Shown: piece after piece, positions 12,701 to 23,156 of the stretch
Position numbering within the stretch: the first letter of the stretch is position 1
How the letters are laid out: each line of letters begins with the position of its first letter
Assembly: GCA_021399445.1 (NCBI GenBank)
Contig: JAJTUQ010000007.1
Span: 620,001 to 684,000 of the forward strand
Direction of reading: 5' to 3'
From: Xylogone sp. PMI_703
Taxonomy: Eukaryota; Ascomycota; Leotiomycetes
Length of the DNA: 64,000 nucleotides
Position numbers and translations under genes: made by a program
Notes under the pieces: generated by a model
Told to the model about the DNA's origin: nothing
What the model saw: the letters and a program-made list of their open reading frames with translations, nothing else
Databases searched by the model: none

Positions 12701-15700
12701 GCTTCAGTGGCGTAGTCTTCGGGTGATGTGGTATCATTATTGATGTTGATATCACCATTTGAACCAGTATGTTTCTTTCCAGTATGAACACGTATTGCCA
12801 TACGGTGCAACATGGATTCGAGGAAGAGCTTTTTATCGCGAAGCACGCCTTCATGCCTACTAAGTCTTTCGAAATCAGCCCTTAGCTCAGCATTATCTTC
12901 TTCCCTCACGTATCTTAGCTCAGCCTCTCCAACAGCCCGAGTGTGGGACTCCATCTGCTTATTCAACTCATCTAGACGACTTTGTATAAGTTGACACTGC
13001 ACTCGTCGAGGGTCGTCATCCAGACTCATGATACAGAAATGCGTTGGTTCATTACCGAAAGGACTTGTTCTGTCAGGATCGCCGGATATCGTACCGCCAC
13101 GATCAGTTTGCCGAAAGTAAGTAAAGCGCGGTGCATAACCCAGAGGCATAATCTTCGTTTCTGGATTAACATCTGCTGGTAGAACCCAATCAAGTTCTAC
13201 AAAATCATCCATATCAACCCAACTATAGTCATTATCAGGTATCTCGAAATTGGAAAGATCTGCTGCAGCTTTATCTTGAGTCATGAGCGCCGGAGCTGAT
13301 GCCTTACGAAGATCATCCGCAGTTGGTCCTGCTATACGAGCTGAAACAGCCCGGATATCTGCTGATAGGAGGTCTAGCTGCGCTTGGTTCATTTTCATAC
13401 CACTGGTCTTGCCTTGAGTCTTACGTCCTTTGTCTTGAGTAGGAAACTCTTCTCTTCTCTGATGTATATCCAGCATGAAACTATCTAGTTTCATTTTGAT
13501 CCCTGTCGCAGAGAGCGCATCTTCGGAGAAGTCTTCCGGATCTTTGTGCTTGTATATATGGCTGAGGAAAAGTGGTGCCAATAACAGACTATATTTTATT
13601 GTAGCAAGATGCCGACCAAACTTTTTGCTTGTTTTCTCAATTCCTGGCCAGAGTGAGCCCTGACGGATCGGGAGTGACATAGTCCCATCGAACATAGACC
13701 ACCAAGCAAAAAAGTGGGTAAAAAATCGTGGAGTAAAATGGACCGTGTTATAGCTCTTCGAAGGTGTAGTGTTTGTGACAGTCCATTCTCGGTCAACAGG
13801 CGCTTTTACCGCTATGGACATATGTATATGTTCACTCCTAAACCCTCGGAAGGCGTCATATGCCTGTCCATTGACTTCTTTTGCGTATCGCGGCTCTTTG
13901 AGGATAACCTTGTAATGGGGCTCGAAGTCAAAAGATCGACCTCCACCCTCAATATCCCTCTCGAACATTAGACCGACCATCCACTGGACATTACCTGAAA
14001 GTTTCATGACGACCTTTTTGAATATAGCTCCGCGCTTGTAACTGCCTGAGCTTACTGTGCTATCGTCATCGTGATTCTGATGCTCTGAGTGACGAGCCTG
14101 GAGACTAAAATCAGGAACAGCAAGAATAAATTCCCCACTCTCCACTGTCATGAATTTTCTAGGATCCGATTCCCGGCATACGTTCCATCGCACATCATTA
14201 CGCCAGCACATGAGAAATCCAGCACCATTTCCGGTGACGACATATGGGTCCCGAGTTCCCTTCAAGACGAAATGGACATCACCATCTCCTTTCCAGGCAA
14301 TGGTAGATTGTGAATGAAAGCTAAGACGGATTTTATCCCAGAACCCGGTTCGTTCAGATGGGTCAGCTTGGGGTTTTGTGAACGTCTCGAATACCATCAT
14401 CATATCTTGAATCGCAGGCTGATAGGAAGTTCCCCATGTAATTCTTGTAGGGAATCCTGTGTTGATATCTAACTTGATATCTGAATATGACTTCACCGGC
14501 GAAATTGTCCTTCGTACATCAATCGCGAATCCGCCTTCTCCATGTGAACCTTCACCCATCTTGTGGGCCGGTATTACCTCAACTCTCACATGGCGCGTGG
14601 ATTCCTTTCCCTGAAATTCCTCGCCGATCACAAAATCAGTCTTCAATGACCATGCGGGCGACCTTGCAGATTGACCAGGCTTGATTGCCGGTACATGGAG
14701 AAGTGGCAATGGGTAGTCTCTTAAGTTAACTCTCACTTCACCCATATCAATCTGGATATTCATTGGGATTAAGAGAGAATACTTCATATCGTACGGCATT
14801 CCCTTTCCAATACGATGAAGAAATTCTGGGAGTTGACTCATGGGGAATGAAGGTCTGTCAAGTACGATATGGAGATCGCTTATTAAGGTTGCCATGAGGC
14901 CGGGGCGCTGGGGCACTTCAAGGATGTTCTCAGTTTCTTCCATATCGTCAGGTAACTGGTCCGGACCCCAGAATACGCCTCGGATGCCCTTCATGGTGGA
15001 TTTAGAGTCGGCATATGTCTGATCAATTCGCTTTTTCCAGCTTTGGGCGTTATAACGATCTAGCCGCTCCCGCGCTTCTGCAATAGATATTTTAGCAGCT
15101 CCGTTCATACCACAAGTTCCTTCAGGGTCATAGCGCATCTTAAGCTCTCGTTCCTGAGATCTAGAGCGACGCTCAAGGTGTACCCGGCCATCTTCACTCT
15201 TGCTTCTTTGCCAGGATGTTTCCGGGCGACCGTTGCGTCCCCGTGGAAGTGCCGACCGATTGCGATGCCGAGAGGTACCATAGCGCTGCTCTTCCTCTTC
15301 TTCTATCTTTTTCGCCTTCACATTGAAGGCAACCTCACGAGCAAGTCGCTGTTGTTGTTCCACCAAGCCTGTCCTATAAATGGATCCTAATTTCCACTCG
15401 AATGCTCCGTCCTCGATTTCAAACAAGAAAGCTCGACTCCGAAGGGCAACCTTCGGCACACGTTTTGGCTCCTCCGGTCCCTTATCTAGGATGTATTCGT
15501 TTGTACCAGTTTTGAATCGATGATGAAGTTGTTGGACGGACTTAACGGTATTTATCACATTGTCGAATATACTGTGGACGACAAGTTGATGAGGAACGGC
15601 AATTCTTATAGCCTCGGTGTTAAGGTCAATAATGCGTTCTTCTTCGACACGGCCGTTTGCAAGCTTTCTCTTATCTTCATGAATATCTGCTCTAAGATAC

Positions 15701-18492
15701 TTTATGCTGACAATCCTCGCCCATACCTTCTTCATTTTAGGAGCTTCGGCATAAAGTCGAGCGAGTTTGGCATGGAAAAATGGAGGGGACCATCTGTGAC
15801 GTCCAGCATCCATGCCGTATATCTGAATCATAAGTGGAGGGTCTGATGGCATTGATGCCTTAATTTGGACCAATGTCGATTTTATATCAAGGGCCACTAA
15901 TTCTTTTCCGCCTATAGGACTAAATGGATCATCTGGGAATGTTGGTGACACAGGTGAAAGAAGTCCTGAAGAATCGAGATCATCGGCTTTGGGATTTGCT
16001 TTCTGTACTTCCTCATAGTCGGCTTGTGTGCGCATAAAGGCTCTTCTCAAAACCGTTGTAGCAACTCCGCAGGCGTAATGGCGGAAGAGCGAATACTGAA
16101 TGAGAAGCATCCTTATATGGGAGTTCACGTGAAAAATAGGTCCTTGGTAGTCACTAGAAGTCGATAATGCGACTTCAAAACGAGGCATAGATATGAACGG
16201 TTCATTCTCCCATTTCTCTGATGACTCCACAATAAACGCCTCGAGACCTCTAATATGGATTGCCAAACGGCGGCCATCAGTTGGATGATGCGGTGTCTTC
16301 TTCCGTGAACCTTGCGGCATATTTTTAAACAATTCGTGGTCGGGTGTCAAAGAGCGACTTCCGGTCCTACGACGTGAAGGCCGTCGCCCAATCTCCTCCA
16401 GCTTTTGTGCTCGATATTCAGCAGTCCACGACTCTAGTTGCAATGCTACTCCGCGTGTTTCCCCTGAAATATCCTCGTCAACACCAGCAACCTCGGCATT
16501 AAAATCAGAACACTGGAACTGAAAGTGCAAAAGCCATGGTGGAAGGGCCCTGATGAAATTTTGGTTCCGGAGTGTCTTGGAACGGCCTCTCTTTTCCGGT
16601 TCAACGTTCAAGCGTAATTGTGCAACTATTTGGCGTACCCCATCGCTAATCTCCGGGCGCACCATATGAATAGAAAATGTTTGTAGATTTCCGGTAGCGA
16701 CAACATAAACCTCGGGATTAGCACTAAGCTGTACCTTCAGATCCAGCGACTCTGTCTGTATGAGATCATAGCGGCAGCCCGACGAGGTTTGGTAATATAA
16801 ATCGTGTGACTGCAATCTAAGTGTCGATCCTAAGGCATAGTGGAGTTTCCCAACAGCTGAGTGGGATGATTCTATATCAAGAGAAATGGAAGAAATGGAA
16901 GAGATAATCAGGTCAAAATCATCCTCCTCTGCAGTCTTCTCGACTGGAGGTAATGCAATCCGTAATACAGGCTCATGCATTGAGAATTTCACCATTGCTT
17001 TTGGTAGAAGACGAGACATTAAAACATATCGCTGCGGTTCTGGAGCATTTCTTCTAGTCGGTTGCTTGCGCATTAAAGCTAATACAAGTGGAAGATGCTT
17101 TGGATCTAGATCCACCGAGGGCGATGTAATTACCATATTAGCGAAAAGCATGTTAGCATTCCGATCATCGGCACTCGAGTCTTCTGAGAACTCTAGAGTT
17201 TTTGAAGGTAACGTGGTGCGAATAGTCGTAGTTGCCATTGGGATATATAGCAGCCTGTCGGATTTGCCTTGCCCCTGATCAACACCAACAGCAATTGATA
17301 AAGCGGCCAAAAGAGCCTGGTGTGCCACATCTTTAGATGAGAAGTACATACGATGCGCCGGAGACTTCTGATCAAGACGATGTAGATCTACCCCAACCTC
17401 TTTCATAGAAGCATTTAGGTAGATTGGTGATCCACGAGGCTGAACCAAGCTGATCTTCTTGGTAAATCCGACGAAGCTTACAGCAAATTGGATCTCCTTG
17501 ATTCCTCTTATGATCGAAGATGTGAACTCCTTCGAATCCGATATAGTCTGCGGAAGATCACCATCTTCAGTGAGTGGAGAGATAGGCTCTTCTTCGATGG
17601 TAGCAATAGGTATGACCTCCGGCTCACGTGTTGGCCGAGAGGGCATCTTTCGGATTTCCCTAAATCTGCTGAGACACAGATGGATGTCATCATATGGAAT
17701 GTGAAGACGGCCTATTTTAAGGGCTATAGCGGTATCTCTGAGACCATCAAGGCCTTCATATAGTAGGCCGTGAATATTTAGCGTTGCATTGTCTAGAACT
17801 TCCAAAGCCTCGCTATTATCAGGAGTGAAAAGAACACTCCGAATTGTAACCATCCACTCCGCCGGTCGCTCCCCTTGTTTTGCAGTTTTAATGTGTGAAA
17901 ACATTCTGCTTCTATCCACCATCCTTCTCCTAGTATCAACCGCCATCGTAAAGCTCCCTATTTGCAGGTTTCCCACATCGACAACTGTAAGCGAGGAGTT
18001 AACTGCGACTATATCAACCATGCGTATCCATTTGATTTTGCGATGCAGTAGTTTTATCTGCTCTTTCAGTCGAGTAAGGCGCTTCCACTTTTCGTCTCGA
18101 TCAATTCCACTTCTGCCCCCTTTTGAACTGGCCTTGGATTCTAAGGGACTTGAATCAACCACATTTTCAGTTTTTCGATCTAAGGGGTTCTCGGAGTCTC
18201 CAGACTTTTCAGTATCTGCAGCAGCAAGGTCGACCGTTACCGCCAGTTCAGTCAAAACAATACTGAGCCATGTTGGTTGTGCAAACGTGGGTCGGTGCAG
18301 ATTCAAGCCCAATCCTCGAATTTCAACCTTTATACCATCTTTTGGCGTGTAAGCAAGCCTTCTAAGTGAAAGATATCCAATCCGTTGTATAGATATGCCG
18401 GTAATTATTCGAAGAACGGCGAAGAGAATGAATGATGATAGATATAGGAGCACGAAGAGGCCGAAGATAAACGTTGGATTAACGAGTGCCAT
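9712..18492 (-). CDS. fmp27: Fmp27/Hobbit-family bridge-like lipid transfer protein
   Basis: One uninterrupted frame gives 2926 residues from the ATG at 18492 (MALVNPTFIFGL). In-frame alternatives are the ATG at 18507 (2931 aa) and non-ATG codons further upstream. I prefer the shorter start because it places the hydrophobic anchor (residues 3-28) at the very N terminus. Family signatures are present: GFWDK at about residues 1383-1387 and WPPW at about 2171-2174, the motifs that name the Fmp27 GFWDK and WPPW regions. The C-terminal 400 residues are serine-rich and disordered. The family (yeast Fmp27, fly Hobbit, plant SABRE, human BLTP2) forms a long hydrophobic groove anchored in the ER that passes lipid to the plasma membrane at contact sites. 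Length matches the family. Function is inferred from family membership. Confidence 0.93.
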   Translation of the reverse strand: MALVNPTFIFGLFVLLYLSSFILFAVLRIITGISIQRIGYLSLRRLAYTPKDGIKVEIRGLGLNLHRPTFAQPTWLSIVLTELAVTVDLAAADTEKSGDSENPLDRKTENVVDSSPLESKASSKGGRSGIDRDEKWKRLTRLKEQIKLLHRKIKWIRMVDIVAVNSSLTVVDVGNLQIGSFTMAVDTRRRMVDRSRMFSHIKTAKQGERPAEWMVTIRSVLFTPDNSEALEVLDNATLNIHGLLYEGLDGLRDTAIALKIGRLHIPYDDIHLCLSRFREIRKMPSRPTREPEVIPIATIEEEPISPLTEDGDLPQTISDSKEFTSSIIRGIKEIQFAVSFVGFTKKISLVQPRGSPIYLNASMKEVGVDLHRLDQKSPAHRMYFSSKDVAHQALLAALSIAVGVDQGQGKSDRLLYIPMATTTIRTTLPSKTLEFSEDSSADDRNANMLFANMVITSPSVDLDPKHLPLVLALMRKQPTRRNAPEPQRYVLMSRLLPKAMVKFSMHEPVLRIALPPVEKTAEEDDFDLIISSISSISLDIESSHSAVGKLHYALGSTLRLQSHDLYYQTSSGCRYDLIQTESLDLKVQLSANPEVYVVATGNLQTFSIHMVRPEISDGVRQIVAQLRLNVEPEKRGRSKTLRNQNFIRALPPWLLHFQFQCSDFNAEVAGVDEDISGETRGVALQLESWTAEYRAQKLEEIGRRPSRRRTGSRSLTPDHELFKNMPQGSRKKTPHHPTDGRRLAIHIRGLEAFIVESSEKWENEPFISMPRFEVALSTSSDYQGPIFHVNSHIRMLLIQYSLFRHYACGVATTVLRRAFMRTQADYEEVQKANPKADDLDSSGLLSPVSPTFPDDPFSPIGGKELVALDIKSTLVQIKASMPSDPPLMIQIYGMDAGRHRWSPPFFHAKLARLYAEAPKMKKVWARIVSIKYLRADIHEDKRKLANGRVEEERIIDLNTEAIRIAVPHQLVVHSIFDNVINTVKSVQQLHHRFKTGTNEYILDKGPEEPKRVPKVALRSRAFLFEIEDGAFEWKLGSIYRTGLVEQQQRLAREVAFNVKAKKIEEEEEQRYGTSRHRNRSALPRGRNGRPETSWQRSKSEDGRVHLERRSRSQERELKMRYDPEGTCGMNGAAKISIAEARERLDRYNAQSWKKRIDQTYADSKSTMKGIRGVFWGPDQLPDDMEETENILEVPQRPGLMATLISDLHIVLDRPSFPMSQLPEFLHRIGKGMPYDMKYSLLIPMNIQIDMGEVRVNLRDYPLPLLHVPAIKPGQSARSPAWSLKTDFVIGEEFQGKESTRHVRVEVIPAHKMGEGSHGEGGFAIDVRRTISPVKSYSDIKLDINTGFPTRITWGTSYQPAIQDMMMVFETFTKPQADPSERTGFWDKIRLSFHSQSTIAWKGDGDVHFVLKGTRDPYVVTGNGAGFLMCWRNDVRWNVCRESDPRKFMTVESGEFILAVPDFSLQARHSEHQNHDDDSTVSSGSYKRGAIFKKVVMKLSGNVQWMVGLMFERDIEGGGRSFDFEPHYKVILKEPRYAKEVNGQAYDAFRGFRSEHIHMSIAVKAPVDREWTVTNTTPSKSYNTVHFTPRFFTHFFAWWSMFDGTMSLPIRQGSLWPGIEKTSKKFGRHLATIKYSLLLAPLFLSHIYKHKDPEDFSEDALSATGIKMKLDSFMLDIHQRREEFPTQDKGRKTQGKTSGMKMNQAQLDLLSADIRAVSARIAGPTADDLRKASAPALMTQDKAAADLSNFEIPDNDYSWVDMDDFVELDWVLPADVNPETKIMPLGYAPRFTYFRQTDRGGTISGDPDRTSPFGNEPTHFCIMSLDDDPRRVQCQLIQSRLDELNKQMESHTRAVGEAELRYVREEDNAELRADFERLSRHEGVLRDKKLFLESMLHRMAIRVHTGKKHTGSNGDININNDTTSPEDYATEAEGMETNPPADADFISDFDNRFVIHNMQLKWNNLLRNIILRYIHQVSQRRGFVYYLSRRAVKFILDIVEEQNRAKAPKKTPQSQPNDPCEPDNLTDECREEVEARIEEILADGKSFVSADDPLGHEPEPRESTENLDSNIAKEFTPQNSYHLRLIAPQIQLQSDKNPKSVVLVTAKGMELKVVEIMDKDRMYDDVSGLVQRRFSVEMDSTQFFVTQQKWFSSQLVSLYSGSYYGTPAGAAWPPWVPMEIMYDFQVDPFGFKRVVQKTSASLRYDKFNTLRLKYNNDVKGDGNHNATLNNIESRTDSLWVEFPKVQALCNSSQYYAMYIIVTDLLMYSEPMEKTRSERLEKIMLASDFSDLRGAPEMVISLQERIRQLEEIKTQFQIHSSSLDRKGWEDRLSLDRDLSSCEDELFFIMKAITTSQRKYDGSQSNSLLRWNISSHQIVWHLLRDNNQPLMEFQLQDAEYERTDNADGSHINLMQISKIVGLNLLPDAIYPEMFAPYTDPERGAFEAGNHTMLRVYWYMLEAIAGIPVMDHFEVNLFPMKIQLEREVGKRLFEYMFPETDEDTGNGKTVSPYLVKNMHPIDDEEDEDSTDASNRSQFHAVIESEPDLIPGGRRASLELRLKPTLTSETRPGTSWSHKSRFGQGGDTNPFKLFQTGHKPASKAPSIRSMSKKPSAESLPSSFGGRSNIGRSPTLMSLDAASMNGDAKPKRFGIHRGKSHEKEPSDDLTKMLTRASNYMTLAYVKIPSVVLCLSYKGKGERNIEDVHDFVFRLPMIEYRNKTWSNLDLALALKKDVIRALISHTGAIIGNKFKHRPNTAQQSRLRELATSSMLLAPLNNDSSYENSENSSIFTTSPTETKFAERSRSPRRRSIASSNGLTRTISQSSSTNSVHSQARSQNVPASLMMTPMSQGLDRPHSSAGSEMGSSNYSDPQSVHETKSISGSTSGGGGFMSHTFHLLKKKDRDNSHTNTEDNEEASKRRGMNVLGRKH

Positions 18493-19728
18493 GGCTACTC
18501 CCTCCATCCGCCATACGGCGTGGAGCTGTTGCAAGGGAACGCTGTCGCAAAGATAGCCCCTCGATAAAGAATAACGATGACCAAATCGGTATGTCCATGC
18601 AATTTCTTATTTGATCTAAAGACTGTATTCTCATTGACTAGATCGAGTATGCCTGCTTCGTAATCCGGGTATGATTGGTAAACATATTTCGAGGCTCTAT
18701 GGGTAGGATAATAAATGTGACGTTGCGTATTGATAGGAGGGACCCTATGCTAAGAAATTAGAATTGTTCGATCCAAGTAATAGAACGGTTATAACATGAA
18801 GTTTTCTTACACTATCTCCAACTAGGTCCGGATCCAAGCTAGGGAGGTGAGTGGTTCATCGGCACAGAATCGATCGTGTGCTCGATGCCTCCGTATTGGT
18901 GAGGTAATGTACAAGTATGGATAACTTATCGCGTATTTTGGGTGTGCATGGGAGTGTTGAATGTGGAACAACGTTAGAGCGATCCGGAATGCCGGGAACG
19001 CTAGTGAAATTCCGGTTTTAAAAGTCTCATATCTCCGATCACAGAATACGTTACTAGTAAGCAGAGTGGAGGACATTGTAATTATCAATTATTTCGCATG
19101 CGGTTGGCGGTCAACGTTAGATCCACCCATATTACACGATAGTCAATAGATCATTCGATAGTAGCAACCGGATGTTTGACGCGTTGTGGCATCGTGGACA
19201 GATCCCGTTAATTAGATGGAAAAAACGCCTAACTCGCAAGTTCGGCCGTTCAAGCGATTGTATTATACGCCCTTCCCCGTTAGTAAATCAAATCAGCAGG
19301 TGGCTCTATGGTTATTCTCCTCGGTCAATTTTTGAGATACCATTGAGGACTCCGTTATGAGTAAAATAACATAATCTAAAAAGCTCCCCGCTGATCGACC
19401 TGACATACGTATCACTCGGGACTATCCTTCGGGTAGTCTAAATAAGGTTACGTTGGGCGAGATATCAATGTTTCAGGTGTCGTACAGCAATCGTGGTTCC
19501 TGGTTCCTGGTTCCCACGGGAAAAGTAAATATAGAAATAGAAGATCACAATTGAGCGCCGTCAAACCATTAATCTCTTTGTTATCCAGCCAACTTCGTCA
19601 TACACTGGAATACGGAGTTTTTTCTCTCAACTTCTAACTATGATTTTGACTAAATTTTAATAATACTCTAATGAACACTATAATGTATATTTACACTGCT
19701 AGACTCAATAGGAGATATATCCAGAATA
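18493..19728. other. Intergenic region upstream of fmp27
   Basis: These 1.2 kb separate the fmp27 start from the 3' end of the next minus-strand gene, so the fmp27 promoter should lie here. At 19493-19519 a GGTTCCT word repeats three times inside a short CGTGG/CCACG inverted repeat. I see no gene. Confidence 0.55.
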
Positions 19729-20576
19729 TTAGCTAGCTTCCCTTGAGTTTTGTTCGCTAGAAGCCCGTTCTTTTTGCAGTGCAGTTATGCTCTCATCCAC
19801 CAATGCAATCTCTGCGTTTATCTTCAATAGCTTTTCTTGCAACATTTCTTCGTACTCTGCATCCGACAACACCTTAACAGGGCTCCATTTCGAATTCAAC
19901 CACGAACTCCTTGTAGTAGGCGCCTCTTCTACTGGCTGTGCCAAGTTCCTAGCACCTATAACAATATATGTGGTTTGTCCTAGTGCACCAAATAATGCAA
20001 ACATAATGGCACCGGGGATAATATTACCTCTCCCACCTAGAAGTAGATTAGTGAAGGAAGCATCGAGTTAAAATAAGGAAACAGACGCAAGAAACCACCA
20101 GCAGACCCTGCGACGCCCCCTGCTAACGTGCTAGCATATGTTTTATCTCTCGCAGAAGCTCTTTCTGCTCCCCTCGAGTGGAGAAATAGACCCCTGGATG
20201 CTGAAGATCTGGTATCAGCATCAATATCAGCCTTTCTGCGGTTAATGAACACACCAGTAAAAGTGCTTCCCAGGGCAAACCATTGCACGCCAGATGCCAA
20301 AGCAAAGAGCACAGGAGTCTTAGATCGCAAAACTCCTGCAAAGCTGCCAACAAGAACCCCAGACATTCCTGTAAAGTGGTCGCAGTCAGTATATTCTATC
20401 ACGTGACCGTGGATTTTTGAAGGCATAAAAATTGCTTGGAACTAACCAGAAAGGGTTCCAACTTGAAGAGCAGACCATAGAATCTGTGGTGGCTCGGGAC
20501 TAGATCTATCTCGCCGTGGGACTGGACCAGCCATGTCGTCTTTCACCTTTTGAATGGAGCAAGCATTCGGCTGCAT
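19729..20576 (-). CDS. Small multi-pass membrane protein, possibly Tim17-like
   Basis: Three exons (20447-20576, 20087-20368, 19729-20036) join in frame to 239 residues from MQPNACSIQK. Both introns are GT-AG (78 and 50 nt). After a polar N terminus come glycine-rich hydrophobic segments: LSGMSGVLVGSFAGVL, then LFALASGVQWFALGSTFTGVF, then a charged loop, ASTLAGGVAGSAGGFLRG and IIPGAIMFALFGALGQTTYIV. The tail after about residue 185 is soluble and helical (SDAEYEEMLQEKLLKINAEI). Glycine-zipper pairs of this kind resemble the Tim17/22/23 fold of mitochondrial inner-membrane proteins, but I cannot name an orthologue and the resemblance is inference. The gene shares a 512-bp divergent promoter region with the eIF4B gene. 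Continuous hydrophobic topology across all splice joints supports the model. Confidence 0.75.
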
Positions 20577-21088
20577 TTTTGGGTCTCGTTAAGCTACTGA
20601 AGAAGTTGAAGGTGGCGAGGCCGAAATAAAAGCAGAAATCATCGTCTACAAAACAACACAGTCTGCAATAAAGATACCGAATTAGTTGCAGGAATATTAG
20701 GCAGCCACAAAGATTGGAGAGCAGTCCATACTTTGGAATGTTATCGAATATTCAATGTTCCCCGGACATGTTTAAAGATGTGTCTGTTCTACGATTGTGA
20801 TGCGGACGCTAACCCGCACAGAGGTTTAGCGCACTGTGAGCGGCAGGATTTACCGTAGCCGCTCAATCTCAACCTTGAAATAATCGCACTTTTCAAATTC
20901 TTGAGACCACCAGTCGATTTGCCGACTGCAACCACTACTGCCACGCACTCTGGTTTCTGGACCAGACGTTCGCAAGCATTAGAGTAATCCATCAATCACA
21001 GCGCTGAGGGATTTAATATCCTTTACAAACATTTTAAAGACATCGCGCCAGGCGGGGTTCTTGCGCAGCGTCTACAAAAGCCGCAAAC
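20577..21088. promoter_or_regulatory. Divergent promoter region, membrane protein / eIF4B
   Basis: These 512 bp lie between two divergent start codons, so both promoters must be here. I found no clear TATA box or named operator. Confidence 0.5.
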
Positions 21089-23156
21089 ATGGGTAAGCTT
21101 TGTCCTGCATTTGCACGCCTGATCTGCAGTTGCCCGCTTTGCTGCGGGGGATCATGGCATTATTCAGTTTGACAAGTATAGCTAATGTGTGTCTGCGCAG
21201 CTCCTAAGAAGAAGGAACAACAGAAAATGTCCCTCGGGGCTTTTCTGAATGATGAAAGTGAGTGCTGAGTTGCCCAAGGAATTTGACGGGCCGCCTCAAC
21301 TAACGCAATATAGAAATGGGTTCTTGGGCTGATGAAATGGAGGATATGCCACTCTGTAAGTTCGCTGATTGAATTCATCTGTTTTGCATTGCTAACGATT
21401 GCATTTATAGCCGGTATGCTTCCTATACCGAACGCTGAATAATTGAGTGAAGACAGCCGGGACTAACATCAGCAGACTCTCGTGCAAATTATGCACCGAC
21501 TGAGAGGCGTACCTACAGTTCTACTACAGGCACATATGGGAATAATGCTGGCGGTAAGTGGAAGACCGGCTTCTTAGAACCCCACCATAACCAGCCGCTG
21601 ATACGTTGTAGGATACTCCGTTCGTGAGGAGCTCCCTCTTCCTGACAAGCCGCCGTTCACAGTTCATCTTGGAAATCTTTCCTTCGATGCCACAATCGGT
21701 GATGTGATGGATTTCTTTGCTGAATGTGAATGCACCAACGTGCGTATTATTGAAGATAAGTTGGAGATGAAACCGAAGGGTTTCGGCTATGCCGAATTTG
21801 CAACCCTAGATGGCCTTAAAAAGGCCTTGACTCTGAATCAGACCCCCTTTCAAGGACGCAATATTAGAATAAGTGTTGCAGATCCTCGTAAGTACTCTTT
21901 GACACTCCTTTCTGCCATGCCACTAACAGTATTTTGTAGCAAAGGAACGAGATCGCCCAGACGTAAGGGAGCTAGGCGATTGGAGCAGAAAGGGCCCACT
22001 ACCAGACCTACCACGCCGCACCTCAGAGCGAGGCTACAATGCCGGTCGTAATTTTGGTGACGATTTTGGTGGAGAGCGAAAGGAACGCCGTGAATTTGGA
22101 GATAATGATGGCAAAGTTCGTGACTTTGGAAACTGGGAGCGAAAAGGGCCTCTTTCTCCGCTCCCACAGCAAGAACGACCACCTCCACGTGAAGGTGGCC
22201 GCCCGAGAACAAATGATGGCGCAAAAGGAGAGGGTTTCCGAGATCGGAGACCATCCCCAGCTGCATGGGGTGAGGGGCGGCAAGAGGGCTCAAGACCGCC
22301 CAGACGTGAGTTTCAAGAACGGACGCCTACAGCGGCTGAACAGGACAACCAGTGGCGCGCGAAGATGCGGCCTGACCCTCCAGTAGCCAACTCTCCTGCT
22401 CATTCTCGCGATGGAAGTGAAGCTCCATCATCTCCTGCCGTTGCACCCGCTGCCGGAGGTCGACCGAGATTGAACCTTGCGAAGCGCACCGTCTCCGAGA
22501 CACCTGATGTTCTATCACCTTCTTCGGTCACTGGAGAATCGAAACCCAACCCATTTGGTGGTGCGCGACCTATTGACACTGCTGCGAAGGAACGGGAAAT
22601 TGAAGAGAAGAGGCTTGCTGTACTCCGTGAAAAGAAGGAAGCAGAAGAGAAAGCCCGTGAAGAGAAGAAAGAAGCTGCAAAGGCAGCTAAGGCGGCTGAA
22701 CCTGAAAAGCAAGAGGGTACTGGTACATCTGAGAGTGGCAAAGCTGAGGGTGAAGATGTGAGCAAGAACAGCCAAACTGAACAAGAAAACCAAGATAGTA
22801 CGTCTCGCGAAGATAAATCAACGAAGCCCAGTGAACCTGTTCGAGAGAACAGACCCAGGCCTGTGGATGCTAGCAATTGGAGACGCTCGTCAAGTGGTCC
22901 AAAAACTCCTCGAGATGATGCCCCACGTGGTGGTCGAGGTAGGGGAGATGGTCCGCCAAGAGGACCAAGATACGACGGCGGTAGACCACCAAGATCGAAT
23001 ACTAATGGCGGGGCACCACCTACCCCCAGACAGGCAGCACCAGCAGAACCCAGTTCTGAAGCGGCAGCTCTAGAGGAAGATGGCTGGAGCACTGTCTCAA
23101 AACCGAGAAAGAACCAGCGTGGAGGTGGTCAAGCCTCACGTGCAATTGCTTCTTGA
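21089..23156 (+). CDS. tif3: Translation initiation factor eIF4B (Tif3-like)
   Basis: Seven exons (21089-21092, 21201-21257, 21314-21355, 21411-21413, 21476-21553, 21612-21887, 21940-23156) give 558 residues. The N terminus MAPKKKEQQKMSLGAFLND followed by GSWADEMEDMPL is typical of fungal eIF4B. An RRM covers about residues 77-150, with RNP2 VHLGNL (from 79) and RNP1 KGFGYAEF (from 117). The rest is an R/D/G/P-rich region with repeats such as RKGPLPDLP and WERKGPLSPLP, a charged K/E coiled stretch, and an RGG-like end. eIF4B stimulates eIF4A helicase and binds RNA during 43S recruitment. The 5' end is unusual: a 4-nt first exon and a probable 3-nt fourth exon. Dropping the 3-nt exon still leaves an open frame (557 residues, Tyr in place of Ser-Asp). 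Confidence 0.9.

Noticed and set aside
18493..18534. Longer N terminus for Fmp27
   Set aside because: The frame is open to 18534, but only non-ATG codons and one ATG at 18507 precede MALVNPTF. The hydrophobic anchor at the very start favours 18492, though 18507 stays possible.
22400..23092. 230-codon antisense frame over the eIF4B 3' exon
   Set aside because: A mirror of the K/E/R/G-rich coding strand; no domain and no likely start.
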